Shown here piece by piece: positions 27,169-36,482 of a DNA stretch of 64,000 nt (position 1 is its first letter; each line of letters opens with the position of its first letter). This DNA comes from Hyphomicrobiaceae bacterium (GTDB lineage: Bacteria; Pseudomonadota; Alphaproteobacteria; Rhizobiales; Hyphomicrobiaceae), in assembly GCA_021730785.1 (NCBI GenBank), contig JAKFWF010000057.1, positions 1 to 64,000 on the forward strand, given 5' to 3'. The position numbers and the translations under genes are program-made. The notes beneath the pieces were generated by a model. That model was not told the DNA's origin. It worked only from the letters and a program-made list of their open reading frames with translations, and did not search any database.

Positions 27169-27796
27169 TCACGGGTTGGCAGCGCTGCTGCGCCGGGTCG
27201 GTGTGGTGCCCGTACTGACGATCGACAAGCTCGACCAGGCCGTACCGCTCGCACGCGCGTTGGCCGAGGGCGGGCTCAACGTCCTCGAGATCACGCTTCG
27301 CACAGCTTGCGCGCTCGACGCCATCCGAGAGATGGTGCGCGCTGTTCCGGGCGCGATCATCGGTGCCGGCACGGTGCTTAGCCCCGAACAGGGAGCCGCC
27401 GCCATGGCGAACGGCGCCCGTTTCATCGTCTCGCCCGGCATGACGCCGCGGCTGATCGATGCGGCGGCCACCTGGCCGGTGCCATTCCTGCCCGGCGTCG
27501 CAACCGCCTCGGAAGCAATGGCGCTCGCCGATATGGGCTATCGCGTCTTGAAGTTCTTTCCTGCCGAGCCGACTGGCGGCGTGCCGGCGCTGAAGGCTCT
27601 TGGAGCGCCGCTCGCCGATCTGGTGTTCTGCCCGACAGGCGGCATCGATGCGGCGAAGGCTCCAGGCTATCTCGCGTTGCCGAACGTGGCAGCCGTCGGC
27701 GGTTCCTGGGTGGCACCTGCCAAGGCGGTTGCAGGGGGTGACTGGGCAGCTGTCACGGCACTGGCGCGGGAGGCTGCCCGGCTGCGAGTATCGTGA
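27152..27796 (+). CDS. eda: 2-dehydro-3-deoxy-phosphogluconate aldolase (KDPG/KHG aldolase)
   Basis: The 214-residue class I aldolase cleaves KDPG to pyruvate and glyceraldehyde-3-phosphate in the Entner-Doudoroff pathway, and can act on 4-hydroxy-2-oxoglutarate. Catalytic glutamate is in LEITLRT and the Schiff-base lysine in YRVLKFFPAEP; IGAGTVLSPEQ and PTGGID complete the barrel. It overlaps cutA and is probably translated from within that message. The stop is 18 bases from a convergent gene. Confidence 0.92.
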   Translation: MQAKLNHGLAALLRRVGVVPVLTIDKLDQAVPLARALAEGGLNVLEITLRTACALDAIREMVRAVPGAIIGAGTVLSPEQGAAAMANGARFIVSPGMTPRLIDAAATWPVPFLPGVATASEAMALADMGYRVLKFFPAEPTGGVPALKALGAPLADLVFCPTGGIDAAKAPGYLALPNVAAVGGSWVAPAKAVAGGDWAAVTALAREAARLRVS

Positions 27797-27814
27797 TGAT
27801 CGATCGGTCGGCCT

Positions 27815-28273
27815 TCACTTCGCCAGTTCCGCGTCGAGACGGCCGAACATGTACGCCCACTTCGCGGTTTGCGTATCGACCAGCGCCGCCATGCTTGTGC
27901 GCAATGGCTCGAGCAGCTTGCAGTCGGGCTGTGCCTCGTTCGAGGCTTCCCCGCTCATCGCATTGATGCGGGTGAGAAACTCCGCCGATTTCGCATCGTA
28001 GTCGGCGATCGTGTCGTCGGCGACGAAGGGCGCTGCCTCCTTGACGAACTGCTCATAGGTCCACTGGCGCTTGTCGCGCAGCTGGCGCAGTTTGTCCTGG
28101 AAGGAGGGCGTGTTGCGCTGCGTCATCTCCCGCAAGGTCGTCGACGCCGTGCCGACCACGCCCTCGAAATCGGCCCGCGTGCAGGCCCATGCCGGTGCGC
28201 CGGTGGCGAGCACGCAAAGCGCCGTCGCAAGTGCTGCGGCGATCAGGCGATGCGGATCGAAGCTCGATTTCAT
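27815..28273 (-). CDS. Small secreted protein, unknown function
   Basis: The 152-residue product starts at ATG 28273 (AGAGAGG upstream). A signal peptide (LIAAALATALCVLATGAPAWA) is followed by CTRADFEG. The mature part is mainly charged helix with a single further cysteine (PDCKLLEPL). If C is the first mature residue, APAWAC resembles a weak lipobox, but it lacks the usual leucine, so lipoprotein status is doubtful. No domain recognised. It is divergent from the DUF599 gene. Confidence 0.68.
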   Translation of the reverse strand: MKSSFDPHRLIAAALATALCVLATGAPAWACTRADFEGVVGTASTTLREMTQRNTPSFQDKLRQLRDKRQWTYEQFVKEAAPFVADDTIADYDAKSAEFLTRINAMSGEASNEAQPDCKLLEPLRTSMAALVDTQTAKWAYMFGRLDAELAK

Positions 28274-28410
28274 GGCCTCTCTTGGAGCCCAAGCCGCGAT
28301 CATGTGCAAGTCGAGCGCAGCCGGTGTCCACGATCTGTTGCATTCGTGCACTTGGGCGGCGGTCACGTATTGGTTACGCAAGGCGTGCAAGATTCGAGGG
28401 GCCGAAGGTG

Positions 28411-29097
28411 GTGATTTTCCAGATCATGTCCAACATGGATGCCGCCGCGCTGGTGTGGTTCATCGTCGTGGTCGGCAGCTATCAGGTGATCGCGGAATGG
28501 GCACCCGCTGAGAGCAGCAGCATCGTCGGCGCCGTCCAGCAGCAACGCGTGGCCTGGATGCGCAACATGGCGCGGCGCGAAGAGCGGGCGTTCGATGCGA
28601 TCGTCCTGAACGGCCTCGGCCAGGGCAATGCGTTCTTCGCCTCGACGAGTGCGATCGTGATCGGCGGCTTGGCCGCCATCATGGGCTCGGGCGAGAAGGT
28701 GCAGAAGCTGCTCGAACAGCTGCCCTACGTCGCACAATCATCGGCCGTACTATGGGAGATGAAGGTTCTGCTGCTGATCGCAATCTTCGTATTCGCGTTC
28801 TTCAAGTTCGCCTGGGCCTACCGGTTGTCGCACTATACGGCAATCATGATCGCGGCGACGCCCAATCCCATACCCGGCAACGAGGCTGCGTGTGACAGCC
28901 ATGCCGATCGTACCGCTAAGCTGATCGGGATCGCGGCCGAACACGCCAACAGCGGGCTGCGCGCCTATTATTACGCGATCGCGGCAATGGCTTGGTTTTT
29001 CCACCCGTTGGCCTTCGCAGTCGCGACGACGTGGGTGCTGGCCATCCTTGTCAGGCGCGACTTCTACTCCCGCTCACGCCGGATCCTCCAAGGGTGA
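28411..29097 (+). CDS. DUF599 integral membrane protein
   Basis: The 228-residue protein has about four hydrophobic helices (ALVWFIVVVGSYQVI, STSAIVIGGLAAIMG, VLLLIAIFVFAFFKFAWAY, FFHPLAFAVATTWVLAILV). The RRDFYSRSRRIL C-terminus and WMRNMARREERAFDAIV loop match DUF599. Function unknown. GTG 28411 is preferred (GAGGGG nine bases upstream); later ATGs at 28426 and 28435 also fit. Its last 24 bases overlap the convergent AraC gene. Confidence 0.78.
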   Translation: MIFQIMSNMDAAALVWFIVVVGSYQVIAEWAPAESSSIVGAVQQQRVAWMRNMARREERAFDAIVLNGLGQGNAFFASTSAIVIGGLAAIMGSGEKVQKLLEQLPYVAQSSAVLWEMKVLLLIAIFVFAFFKFAWAYRLSHYTAIMIAATPNPIPGNEAACDSHADRTAKLIGIAAEHANSGLRAYYYAIAAMAWFFHPLAFAVATTWVLAILVRRDFYSRSRRILQG

Positions 29098-30207
29098 TCT
29101 GGGTGACGGAGGTGGCGCCGCGCCGCCGCCCTGCCGCAGGTGCCGGCGGCTGGCGCTGGGCGTCATCTTGTAATGGCGTTGGCACCAGCGGGTGAACGCC
29201 GACAATTCGGAAAAGCCCAGTAGATTTGCGATTTCCGTCATCGGGTGATTGCTGTCGCGCAGATGGCGTTCGGCGTGCAGCATGCGGGTGAGCAGCAGCA
29301 CCTGCTCGTAAGTCGTTGCCTCCTGCTGGAGCCGCCACTGCAGGCCCCGCGGTTGTGTGCCAAGCGCCTTGGCCACGCTGTCGAGGTCGAAGGGCTGTCC
29401 GCTGGGCAATCGATCCGCCAGCAAATGCTGCAACTGGGATGCCGCGTCGTTCAGGTGTACGTGCTCCTTCAGCACGCGATCACCCATGGCACGAACCGTT
29501 TCGTGCAGCTTCGGCAGGAGTTCGGGCATGGGCATCGCCAGGGTGCTCGCGTCCACGGCAATGCTGCAGTCGCGCTGATCGAACTTCAGGCGCGAGCCGA
29601 AGAAGTGTCGGTAAGGCTCGACATCATCGGGGGCACGGTGATGGAAATGCACGGCCAGCGGCAGCCAGTTCGGGCCTGTCGCCCGGCGTAGCCTGAGGAT
29701 CAGGCTCGCCATTGCAAAGCCGGTGTACTGGATCTGCGGCGACGTGAACGAACTTGGCCAGGCGAACGAGAACCAGCCCACACCATCGTCGTGAATTTCG
29801 AACCTGGGCTGCATGGGGGTGGTGTGCACTTGCAGGTAGCGCGTCAGCACTTGGAAGACGTCGCGCACGGTTGGCGCGGTGATCATGAGATGACCGAGCA
29901 GGCCGGTGGCGCCGGGCGGAAATACCTTGGCGTATGAGATGCCCAAGCCAGGGTCAGCGAGCCGACTGGCGGTCAGTTCAAAGAGCATGCCGACGTTGTT
30001 GAGCGGGAGCGGTTCGTCTGGATTGTCCGCCGCAGTTTCACTCAACCCGGCTTCGCTCAGCAAGCTCCGGATGTCCACGTCGCGCGCGCCCAGATAACTC
30101 GGCAGCGCTACCAGGATACTGGCTCGAACAGTGGGTTCGTGAAATGGCACGGCCGCCACCTCCTCAGTGACACGACTATCTGTCGTTGCAGACAAACTGA
30201 TGTGCAT
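29074..30207 (-). CDS. AraC-family transcriptional regulator with Arabinose_bd-type N-domain
   Basis: The 377-residue regulator has an N-terminal ligand-sensing domain of the type found in OruR/ArgR-like AraC proteins (LSEAGLSET, FFGSRLKFDQRDC) and a C-terminal double helix-turn-helix (VAKALGTQPRGLQWRLQQEA; ERHLRDSNHPMTEIANLLGFSELSAFTRWCQRHYKMTPS in pieces: MTEIANLLGFSE, AFTRWCQRHY). The ATG at 30207 gives the natural start; there is no good ribosome-binding site. A basic Gly/Pro tail follows. It is divergent from a MarR gene and probably controls that region or itself. Effector unknown. Confidence 0.86.
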   Translation of the reverse strand: MHISLSATTDSRVTEEVAAVPFHEPTVRASILVALPSYLGARDVDIRSLLSEAGLSETAADNPDEPLPLNNVGMLFELTASRLADPGLGISYAKVFPPGATGLLGHLMITAPTVRDVFQVLTRYLQVHTTPMQPRFEIHDDGVGWFSFAWPSSFTSPQIQYTGFAMASLILRLRRATGPNWLPLAVHFHHRAPDDVEPYRHFFGSRLKFDQRDCSIAVDASTLAMPMPELLPKLHETVRAMGDRVLKEHVHLNDAASQLQHLLADRLPSGQPFDLDSVAKALGTQPRGLQWRLQQEATTYEQVLLLTRMLHAERHLRDSNHPMTEIANLLGFSELSAFTRWCQRHYKMTPSASRRHLRQGGGAAPPPSPRSPLEDPA

Positions 30208-30354
30208 GCTGAGCGCGTCGAATGTTAACCCACACTGGTCTACGGTCAAGATGCCGCTAACGACAGCGTGTATCGCAGAGGTCAACGAGCGGCGATGCGC
30301 GTACCAAGTTGGTCGGCCTCGAATCGTCGCCAGCGGACAACCAGGACGATGCCC

Positions 30355-30861
30355 ATGACAAGATCAACGAATGGCGCCAATGGCGCGAACGGCCACGATG
30401 TGTCCGCCATCCACCTGCTGCATCGCGCAGGGCAGTGTGCGGACGAGTTGTTTGCGCTCAAATCCGGCAAGTCCGAGTTGACGCCCCGCCAGTTCGCCGT
30501 GTTGCGGGCGGTGTCGCATGCTGAAGATGTAAGCCAGACGGCGCTGGTCGACGTGACCGGCATCGATCGCTCGACCCTGGCCGACATCGTGCGCCGCCTC
30601 GTCGAACGTGGCCTGCTCTCCCGCAAGCGCACGAAGCAGGATGCCCGCATGTACGCGGTGCGCCTGTCGGCGGCCGGTCGTCACGCCATCGACGCGGCGG
30701 TCCCAGCCGCTGCGGCCACCAACGAAGCACTGCTGGCCGCACTCCCGGCCGGCCAGCGCACGGCCTTCATTACGGCCCTGCAGAGGATCGTTGAAACGAT
30801 GGGCCCGATCAGCAGCGCTAAGGTCGCGCCGAAGTCGCGGGCCCGTGCGGCGGCGGTCTAG
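30355..30861 (+). CDS. MarR-family transcriptional regulator
   Basis: The 168-residue protein has the winged-helix MarR core: LTPRQFAVLRAV, SQTALVDVTGIDRSTLADIVRRLVERG and the wing KRTKQDARMYAVRLS. An Asn-Gly-Ala repeat (NGANGANGHD) lies in the N-terminus. The ATG at 30355 with AGGA eight bases upstream is preferred. It is divergent from the AraC regulator with a 147-base gap that should hold both promoters. Target genes not identifiable. Confidence 0.87.
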   Translation: MTRSTNGANGANGHDVSAIHLLHRAGQCADELFALKSGKSELTPRQFAVLRAVSHAEDVSQTALVDVTGIDRSTLADIVRRLVERGLLSRKRTKQDARMYAVRLSAAGRHAIDAAVPAAAATNEALLAALPAGQRTAFITALQRIVETMGPISSAKVAPKSRARAAAV

Positions 30862-30894
30862 GAGGACATCGAGTTCGCGTTGAGGGGAACGGCC

Positions 30895-30924
30895 GGCGCG
30901 CGTGCATGCAGGTGCACGCGCGCC
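30895..30924 (+). terminator. Strong GC hairpin between marR-like gene and glyA
   Basis: GGCGCGCGTGCA and TGCACGCGCGCC form a perfect 12-base stem with a six-base loop, 33 bases after the MarR stop. AATTTG follows, not a full T-tract. Probably a terminator or the end of the MarR message. Confidence 0.55.
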
Positions 30925-31083
30925 AATTTGCGTCTGGAGGAACGGACCGCAGGCGCTTTTCGTCGCCCCGGCCTGCGTGCTACACAAAAAATTCAGTCGC
31001 CGCCGCGCGCGTCCATGTGCCAGTGGCACTGGACTGCGCACTGAGCGCGGGCGGATCCAATGAGCAGAGGAGATGCTACCCCC

Positions 31084-32382
31084 ATGTTGCAGCCTGCGAA
31101 CGCGTCCGGTGCCAATCCGTTCTTTGCAGAAACATTGAGCCAGCGCGATCCCGAGATCGCCAGCGCGGTCGCCAAGGAACTCGGCCGCCAGCGCGACGAG
31201 ATCGAGTTGATCGCGTCCGAGAATATCGTCAGCCGCGCGGTGCTCGAGGCGGCGGGCTCGGTGCTGACCAACAAATATGCCGAGGGTTATCCCGGCAAGC
31301 GCTACTATGGCGGCTGCCAGTACGTGGACATCGCCGAGACGCTCGCCATCGACCGGGCAACCAAGTTGTTCGGCTGCAAGTTCGCCAACGTGCAGCCGCC
31401 GACCGGCGCGCAGGCGAACCAAGCGGTGTTCTTCGCCTTCCTGAAGCCCGGCGACACCTACATGGGGCTTGATCTGGCAGCCGGCGGACACTTGACGCAC
31501 GGCTCGCCGGTCAACCAGTCCGGCAAGTGGTTCAACGTCGTGCCCTACACGGTGCGCAAAGACAGCCAGCTGATCGACATGGACGAGGTGGCGGCCATCG
31601 CCCGCAAGGCGATGCCGAAGCTGATCATCGCCGGCGGCTCGGCCTACTCGCGCATCTGGGACTTCAAGCGTTTCCGCGAGATCGCCGATGAAGTGGGCGC
31701 GCTGTTCATGGTCGACATGGCCCACTTCGCCGGCCTCGTCGCCGGCGGCGCTCACCCCTCGCCCTTCCCGCACGCACACGTGGTAACGACGACCACGCAC
31801 AAGACGTTGCGCGGACCGCGCGGCGGCCTGATCCTCACGAACGACGAAGAGATGGCAAAGAAGATCAACTCGGCGGTGTTTCCCGGCATCCAGGGCGGCC
31901 CGCTGATGCACATCATCGCCGCCAAGGCGGTGGCCTTCGGTGAAGCGCTGCGGCCAGACTTCAAGGTCTATGCGCATCAGGTCGTCGACAACGCCAAGGC
32001 GCTGGCCGAGACGATCAAGGCGGCCGGCTTCGACATCGTCACCGGCGGCACCGACAATCACCTGATGCTGGTCGATTTGCGCCCCAAAAAGTTGACCGGC
32101 GCGAAGTCGGAGCGCGCCATGGGCCGCGCCCACATTACCTGCAACAAGAATGGCGTGCCGTTCGACCCGGAAAAGCCGTGGGTGACGTCGGGCGTGCGGC
32201 TCGGCACACCGGCTGGCACCACGCGCGGCTTCGGCACGACCGAGTTCCGCCAGATCGGCCGCATGATCACGGACGTGTTGTCGGCGGTCGCCCAGACAGC
32301 GGACGGCGAAGCGCCACTGGTCGAAGCCCGCATCAAGGAAGAGGCCGTCGCGCTCTGCCGCCGCTTCCCGATCTATGGTTGA
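31084..32382 (+). CDS. glyA: Serine hydroxymethyltransferase
   Basis: The 432-residue PLP enzyme interconverts serine and glycine with tetrahydrofolate. [40 protein letters not shown] and the PLP-lysine motif [15 protein letters not shown] are present. I start at ATG 31084 because AGAGGAG (31066-31072) would otherwise lie inside the coding sequence of an earlier ATG at 31060. No glycine or SAM riboswitch fold is apparent in the upstream 150 bases. It heads the glyA-nrdR-rib-nusB cluster, with a repeat directly after its stop. Confidence 0.96.
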   Translation: MLQPANASGANPFFAETLSQRDPEIASAVAKELGRQRDEIELIASENIVSRAVLEAAGSVLTNKYAEGYPGKRYYGGCQYVDIAETLAIDRATKLFGCKFANVQPPTGAQANQAVFFAFLKPGDTYMGLDLAAGGHLTHGSPVNQSGKWFNVVPYTVRKDSQLIDMDEVAAIARKAMPKLIIAGGSAYSRIWDFKRFREIADEVGALFMVDMAHFAGLVAGGAHPSPFPHAHVVTTTTHKTLRGPRGGLILTNDEEMAKKINSAVFPGIQGGPLMHIIAAKAVAFGEALRPDFKVYAHQVVDNAKALAETIKAAGFDIVTGGTDNHLMLVDLRPKKLTGAKSERAMGRAHITCNKNGVPFDPEKPWVTSGVRLGTPAGTTRGFGTTEFRQIGRMITDVLSAVAQTADGEAPLVEARIKEEAVALCRRFPIYG

Positions 32383-32385
32383 AGT

Positions 32386-32492
32386 GTAGGTTTGGGTTAG
32401 GCCGGCCCCCGTGCCGGTCGTAACCCAACGACTTCGAACACCACCCGTGCGATGTTGGGTTGCGCGCCGAAACCGGCGCTAACCCAATCTAC
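32386..32492 (+). repeat. Dispersed double-hairpin repeat, copy 2
   Basis: Reverse complement of the element at 331-436 with about a dozen changes. The two hairpins (GTTGGGTTA-type arms, GGCCGGC/GCCGGTC and GCGCCGAAACCGGCGC cores) and the spacer word CACCACCCGTG are kept. It starts three bases after the glyA stop, in the same sense relative to that gene as copy 1 to livK. Confidence 0.85.
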
Positions 32493-32536
32493 GAAACCCG
32501 CAATTCGTTGTTGCGAACAACAGGACATAACCTCCC

Positions 32537-33052
32537 GTGCGCTGTCCCTATTGCGCCTCGCCCGACACCCAGGTGAAAGACAGCCGTCCCGCCGAGGAGA
32601 ATGTCGCGATCCGCCGCCGCCGTATCTGCCCCGACTGCGGCGGACGCTTCACCACGTTCGAGCGCGTGCAGCTGCGCGAGTTGACCATTATCAAGCGAGC
32701 CGGGCGCAAGGTGCCGTTCGATCGCGACAAGCTGCTGCGCTCGGTCGAGGTTGCGCTGCGCAAGCGGCCGGTCGAGGCGGACCGCATCGAGCGCATGGTA
32801 TCGGGCATCGTGCGGCAGCTCGAAAGCTCGGGCGAGACGGAAATCCCCTCCTCCGCCATCGGTGAACTGGTGATCGAGGGTCTCAAGGGGCTCGATCCCG
32901 TGGCCTACGTGCGTTTTGCTTCCGTCTACCGCGATTTCCGCGAGGCGGCCGATTTCCAGGAAGTGCTGAGCGAAATCGCGCGCGACACTCCCGAGGTAGA
33001 AGCGGCAATGCCGGTGGCCAACGGCCAGGCAACCGCCGCCAAGCGGCATTGA
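32537..33052 (+). CDS. nrdR: Transcriptional repressor NrdR
   Basis: The 171-residue regulator of ribonucleotide reductase genes has a zinc ribbon ([30 protein letters not shown], four cysteines in two CPxC pairs) and an ATP-cone domain ([20 protein letters not shown]). The start is GTG 32537. It lies between glyA and the riboflavin genes, the usual alphaproteobacterial order. A Ala/Gln-rich C-terminus extends a little past the common end. Three bases separate it from the next gene. Confidence 0.95.
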   Translation: MRCPYCASPDTQVKDSRPAEENVAIRRRRICPDCGGRFTTFERVQLRELTIIKRAGRKVPFDRDKLLRSVEVALRKRPVEADRIERMVSGIVRQLESSGETEIPSSAIGELVIEGLKGLDPVAYVRFASVYRDFREAADFQEVLSEIARDTPEVEAAMPVANGQATAAKRH

Positions 33053-33055
33053 GCG

Positions 33056-34789
33056 ATGCCGGGCGGAGCCGCCAGTGACCCCAATCTCAAGTACATGGAC
33101 CTCGCCGTGCGCATGGCGCGGCGCGGGCTCGGCCAGACCGGCTCGAACCCATCGGTCGGTGCCGTCATCGTCGATGCGGCGAGCGGCGAGATCATTGCGT
33201 GCGGCACGACGGCTGCGAGCGGCCGCCCCCACGCGGAGACGGTGGCTCTGGCACGGGCCGGCGCGCGCGCCAAGGGCGCAACGCTCTACGTGACGCTCGA
33301 GCCCTGCTCGCACTTCGGCCACACGCCGCCGTGCGCCGATGCGGTGATCGCGGCCGGCATCACCCGCGTCGTGGTCGGCATCGAGGACCCGGACCTGCGC
33401 GTTTCGGGGCGCGGTATTGCGCGGATGAGAGCGGCCGGCATCGAGGTTGTCACCGGCGTGCTGAGCGACGCCTGTCGCAGCGTCACCCTCGGCCATATCC
33501 GGCGTGTCACCGTGAACCGGCCGTTCGTGCAGATAAAGCTCGCGGTTGGCAGCGATGGCCTGGTGCCGCGTGGCGCCGGCGGCAAGCCGGTCTGGGTGAC
33601 GGGGCCCGAGGCGCGCGCTGCCGCGCACCTGCTGCGAGCCGAAGCCAATGCCATCCTGATCGGTAGCGGTACCGCGCATGCCGATGATCCGGATTTGACT
33701 TGTCGCCTGCCTGGCATGGCGGCGCGTTCGCCGGTGCGCGTCGTACTTGACAGCGCCTGCAGCCTGTCGCCGGAAAGCCGTCTCCTGCGCACGTCGGGCA
33801 GCGTCCCCGTGATGATCTTCGCCACGCCGGATGCCGCACTGCGCCACCTGGATCGCAGCCCCGGTCAGGGGCTCGAGGTCGTCCCCGTGGCGCGTGCGGC
33901 CAGCGGCCGCGGCCTCGATCTTAGCCAGGTCTTGCAGGTTCTGGCGGGGCGCGGCATCACGCGATTGCTGGTCGAAGGCGGACCAACGGTCGCTGGCGCC
34001 TTTCTCGACGCTGGCCTTGCCGACGAATGCGTCATCATGCGCGGGCGCCACGCGGTTGGCGCGGAACGTGGTAGTCTGGCGTTCGGCACCACGGGTCTTG
34101 CGCGCCTGACGCAGGGCACCGACTGGCGGCTGCAGGCGACGGCCACCGCCGGGTTGGATACAATCGACACCTACACGTTCGAAGGAACGAAAGCGATGTT
34201 CACGGGCCTTATCACCGATGTCGGCGAGGTCATCGCCAGGGACGGCGGACGGTTCACCATCCGCACCGGCTATCTGCCGGCCGGCATCGCGCTCGGCGCC
34301 TCGATCTGCTGCGATGGCTGCTGCCTGACCGCCACCAGTGTCAGGCCCGAAGGCCATGGCGCCGAGTTCATGGTCGACGTCTCGAACGAGACCCTGTCAA
34401 AGACGACGCTCGGCACCTGGACCAAGGGCCGCAAGGTCAACCTGGAGCGATCATTGAAGGCTGGCGACGAACTGGGCGGGCACATCGTGTCGGGCCATGT
34501 CGACGGCACGGCCACGATCGTTGAAATCCGCACCGATGGCGCCAGTCGCCGGTTCACGCTGGAAGCGCCGGCCAGCCTCGCCCCCTTTATCGCGCCGAAG
34601 GGCTCGATTGCGCTGGACGGCACGTCGCTTACCGTCAATGAAGTTGCGGGCAATCGCTTTGGCGTCAATCTCATTCCGCATAGCCTGGGCGTGACGACGT
34701 GGGGTAGCAAGGCCGCCGGTGAAACGGTTAACGTCGAAGTCGATATGTTCGCGCGCTACGTGGCTCGCCTGATGGAGTTCCGCCGGTGA
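33056..34789 (+). CDS. ribD-ribE: Fused RibD (deaminase-reductase) and riboflavin synthase alpha
   Basis: One 577-codon frame encodes two normally separate enzymes. Residues 1-380 are RibD: deaminase zinc site H59/E61, C84 and C93 ([19 protein letters not shown]), then the reductase ([39 protein letters not shown]). Residues 381-577 are riboflavin synthase: [12 protein letters not shown], a CCDGCCLT block, [24 protein letters not shown] and the duplicated lumazine-binding half ending [11 protein letters not shown]. No stop lies between the parts. ATG 34196 starts the synthase and has AAGGA nine bases upstream, so a separate synthase could also be made. Downstream it overlaps ribB by four bases. 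Confidence 0.88.
   Translation: MPGGAASDPNLKYMDLAVRMARRGLGQTGSNPSVGAVIVDAASGEIIACGTTAASGRPHAETVALARAGARAKGATLYVTLEPCSHFGHTPPCADAVIAAGITRVVVGIEDPDLRVSGRGIARMRAAGIEVVTGVLSDACRSVTLGHIRRVTVNRPFVQIKLAVGSDGLVPRGAGGKPVWVTGPEARAAAHLLRAEANAILIGSGTAHADDPDLTCRLPGMAARSPVRVVLDSACSLSPESRLLRTSGSVPVMIFATPDAALRHLDRSPGQGLEVVPVARAASGRGLDLSQVLQVLAGRGITRLLVEGGPTVAGAFLDAGLADECVIMRGRHAVGAERGSLAFGTTGLARLTQGTDWRLQATATAGLDTIDTYTFEGTKAMFTGLITDVGEVIARDGGRFTIRTGYLPAGIALGASICCDGCCLTATSVRPEGHGAEFMVDVSNETLSKTTLGTWTKGRKVNLERSLKAGDELGGHIVSGHVDGTATIVEIRTDGASRRFTLEAPASLAPFIAPKGSIALDGTSLTVNEVAGNRFGVNLIPHSLGVTTWGSKAAGETVNVEVDMFARYVARLMEFRR
34182..34198 (+). promoter_or_regulatory. Internal ribosome-binding site and ATG inside the ribD-ribE frame
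   Basis: AAGGA at 34182-34186 lies nine bases before ATG 34196, exactly where a free-standing riboflavin synthase would start (MFTGLI). It suggests the fusion arose by loss of an intervening stop, and that both fused and separate products may be made. Confidence 0.55.
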
Positions 34790-35952
34790 AGAAAAGCATC
34801 AAGACGGTCGAGTACCAGGAGGGCCGCGGGTTCCTGTCCGCGACGCCTGAGATCATCGAGGATTTGCGCAACGGCCGCATGGTGATCCTGGTCGACGCGG
34901 AGGACCGCGAGAACGAGGGCGACCTCGTCATCCCGGCCCAGATGGCGACGCCGGACGCGGTCAACTTCATGGCCAAGCATGGCCGCGGACTGATCTGTCT
35001 CACCCTGACCAAAGCGCGTGCCGAAGAGCTGCGTCTCGAAAGCATGGTGCGCACCAACGCGTCGCGCACGGGCACGGCCTTCACGGTTTCGATCGAGGCG
35101 CGCGAGGGCATTACGACAGGTATCTCGGCGCACGATCGGGCTCGCACCATCGCGACGGCAATCGACGCCAGCAAGGGTCACCAGGATGTGGTCTCGCCGG
35201 GGCACATCTTCCCGCTGATCGCGCGCGACGGCGGTGTCCTCGTCCGCGCTGGCCACACCGAAGCCTCGGTCGATCTGTGCCGCATGGCCGGCTTGTACCC
35301 GGCCGCCGTCATCTGCGAGATCATGAACGACGACGGCACCATGGCGCGAATGCCGGACCTCGTTGGCTTCGCCCAGAAGCACGGCCTCAAGATCGGTACC
35401 ATCGAGGACATGATCGCGCACCGCCTGTCGCACGACAAGCTTGTGCGCTCGATCGCCAAGCGTGACGTCGACAGCGCGTTCGGCGGCAAGTTCGCGTTGC
35501 ATGTGTATGCAACGGCCGTGGACGCGGCCGAGCACTTGGCCCTCGTCAAGGGCGATCTGTCGTCACCGGGGCCCGTCCTTGTGCGCGTGCATGCGGTCAA
35601 CGCCATGGCCGACCTGCTCGGCATCGGCACCGAGGGCGGGCACGGCTCGCTGATCGAGAAATCCATGCGCATGATCGAGGCGGAGGGCCGCGGCGTCATC
35701 GTGCTGATCCGCGATCTCAGGCCGAAGTCGGTGTCCGAGGGGCTGGCCAAGGTCGGGCGCCCGAAACATGCCGGCAGTCACGAGAAGCCCGAAGGCAAGG
35801 AGCGCCGCCTCGTCGAGATCGGCGTCGGCAGCCAGATTTTGCGCGACCTCGGCGTCAGCGACATGATCCTCTTGTCGAACTCGCCCGCTTCGGTCTACGT
35901 CGGCGTCGAAGGTTATGGCTTGAAGATCGTAGACACGCGAAAGATCGAGTGA
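34786..35952 (+). CDS. ribB: 3,4-dihydroxy-2-butanone 4-phosphate synthase with degenerate GTP cyclohydrolase II domain
   Basis: The 388-residue protein has an intact DHBP synthase half: [52 protein letters not shown] in pieces, giving the four-carbon unit of lumazine. The C-terminal half (about 210-388) has GTP cyclohydrolase II architecture ([49 protein letters not shown]) but lacks the three zinc cysteines (ECLTGD..SLRCDCG in active enzymes). It should therefore be inactive for GTP. Comparable inactive fusions are known (RibBX type). GTG start overlaps ribD-ribE by four bases. Confidence 0.9.
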   Translation: MKKSIKTVEYQEGRGFLSATPEIIEDLRNGRMVILVDAEDRENEGDLVIPAQMATPDAVNFMAKHGRGLICLTLTKARAEELRLESMVRTNASRTGTAFTVSIEAREGITTGISAHDRARTIATAIDASKGHQDVVSPGHIFPLIARDGGVLVRAGHTEASVDLCRMAGLYPAAVICEIMNDDGTMARMPDLVGFAQKHGLKIGTIEDMIAHRLSHDKLVRSIAKRDVDSAFGGKFALHVYATAVDAAEHLALVKGDLSSPGPVLVRVHAVNAMADLLGIGTEGGHGSLIEKSMRMIEAEGRGVIVLIRDLRPKSVSEGLAKVGRPKHAGSHEKPEGKERRLVEIGVGSQILRDLGVSDMILLSNSPASVYVGVEGYGLKIVDTRKIE

Positions 35953-36482
35953 TGGCAGGCCCTGGTACATCGAGCGACTGGACGATGGCTGCGGCGTTGC
36001 GGCCGAAGCTGCCGATCCTCATCATCGAGGCGCGCTACTATGAGGATGTGGGGCAGGCGCTGCTTGAAGGCGCGCTGGCCGAGCTGAAGGCGCACGGCGT
36101 CGACCACGATCGCGTCAGCGTGCCAGGTGCGCTCGAAATCCCGCAAGTCCTGGCGGCGGCGGTGGCGGCGGGCGCTTTGCCAGCTGGCGCTGCCAAGGCG
36201 CGCTACAGCGGCGCGATCCTGCTCGGCTGCGTGATCCGCGGCGAGACCTCGCACTACGACATCGTCTGCAACAACGCGAACCAATGGGCCTACGAGGTCG
36301 CGATCCGGCACGGCATTGCGCTTGGCAATGCGATATTGACCGTCGATACGCCCGCCCAGGCCATGGCGCGTGCGAAGGGCCAGGCCGCCAACGGTCGCGA
36401 CGGCAAGGGGGCGGATGCCGCGCGCGCCTGCCTGAAGCTGATCGCGACGGCAGCCCGGTTTGCTGCGGAGCCGGCGCAATGA
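35952..36482 (+). CDS. ribH: 6,7-dimethyl-8-ribityllumazine synthase
   Basis: The 176-residue enzyme condenses the pyrimidine and butanone phosphate into lumazine. PILIIEARYYEDVGQALLEGA, VSVPGALEIPQVL and GCVIRGETSHYDIVCNN are its signature blocks. The ATG at 35952 shares one base with the ribB stop. An Ala/Gly-rich insert lies between PGALEIP and the catalytic loop (AAGALPAGAAKARYSG), slightly longer than usual. It overlaps nusB by four bases. Confidence 0.95.
   Translation: MAGPGTSSDWTMAAALRPKLPILIIEARYYEDVGQALLEGALAELKAHGVDHDRVSVPGALEIPQVLAAAVAAGALPAGAAKARYSGAILLGCVIRGETSHYDIVCNNANQWAYEVAIRHGIALGNAILTVDTPAQAMARAKGQAANGRDGKGADAARACLKLIATAARFAAEPAQ

Noticed and set aside
30862-31083. Possible glycine, SAM or folate riboswitch before glyA
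   Set aside because: Only a simple GC hairpin is present; none of the conserved aptamer words could be found.
32493-33055. FMN riboswitch for the riboflavin genes
   Set aside because: The rib genes are tightly joined to nrdR and glyA, leaving no room for an aptamer, and none of the conserved FMN element boxes was seen.
32489-34357. 622-codon antisense frame over nrdR and ribD
   Set aside because: Same reason: composition bias. The plus-strand genes have clear motifs and overlapping operon structure.
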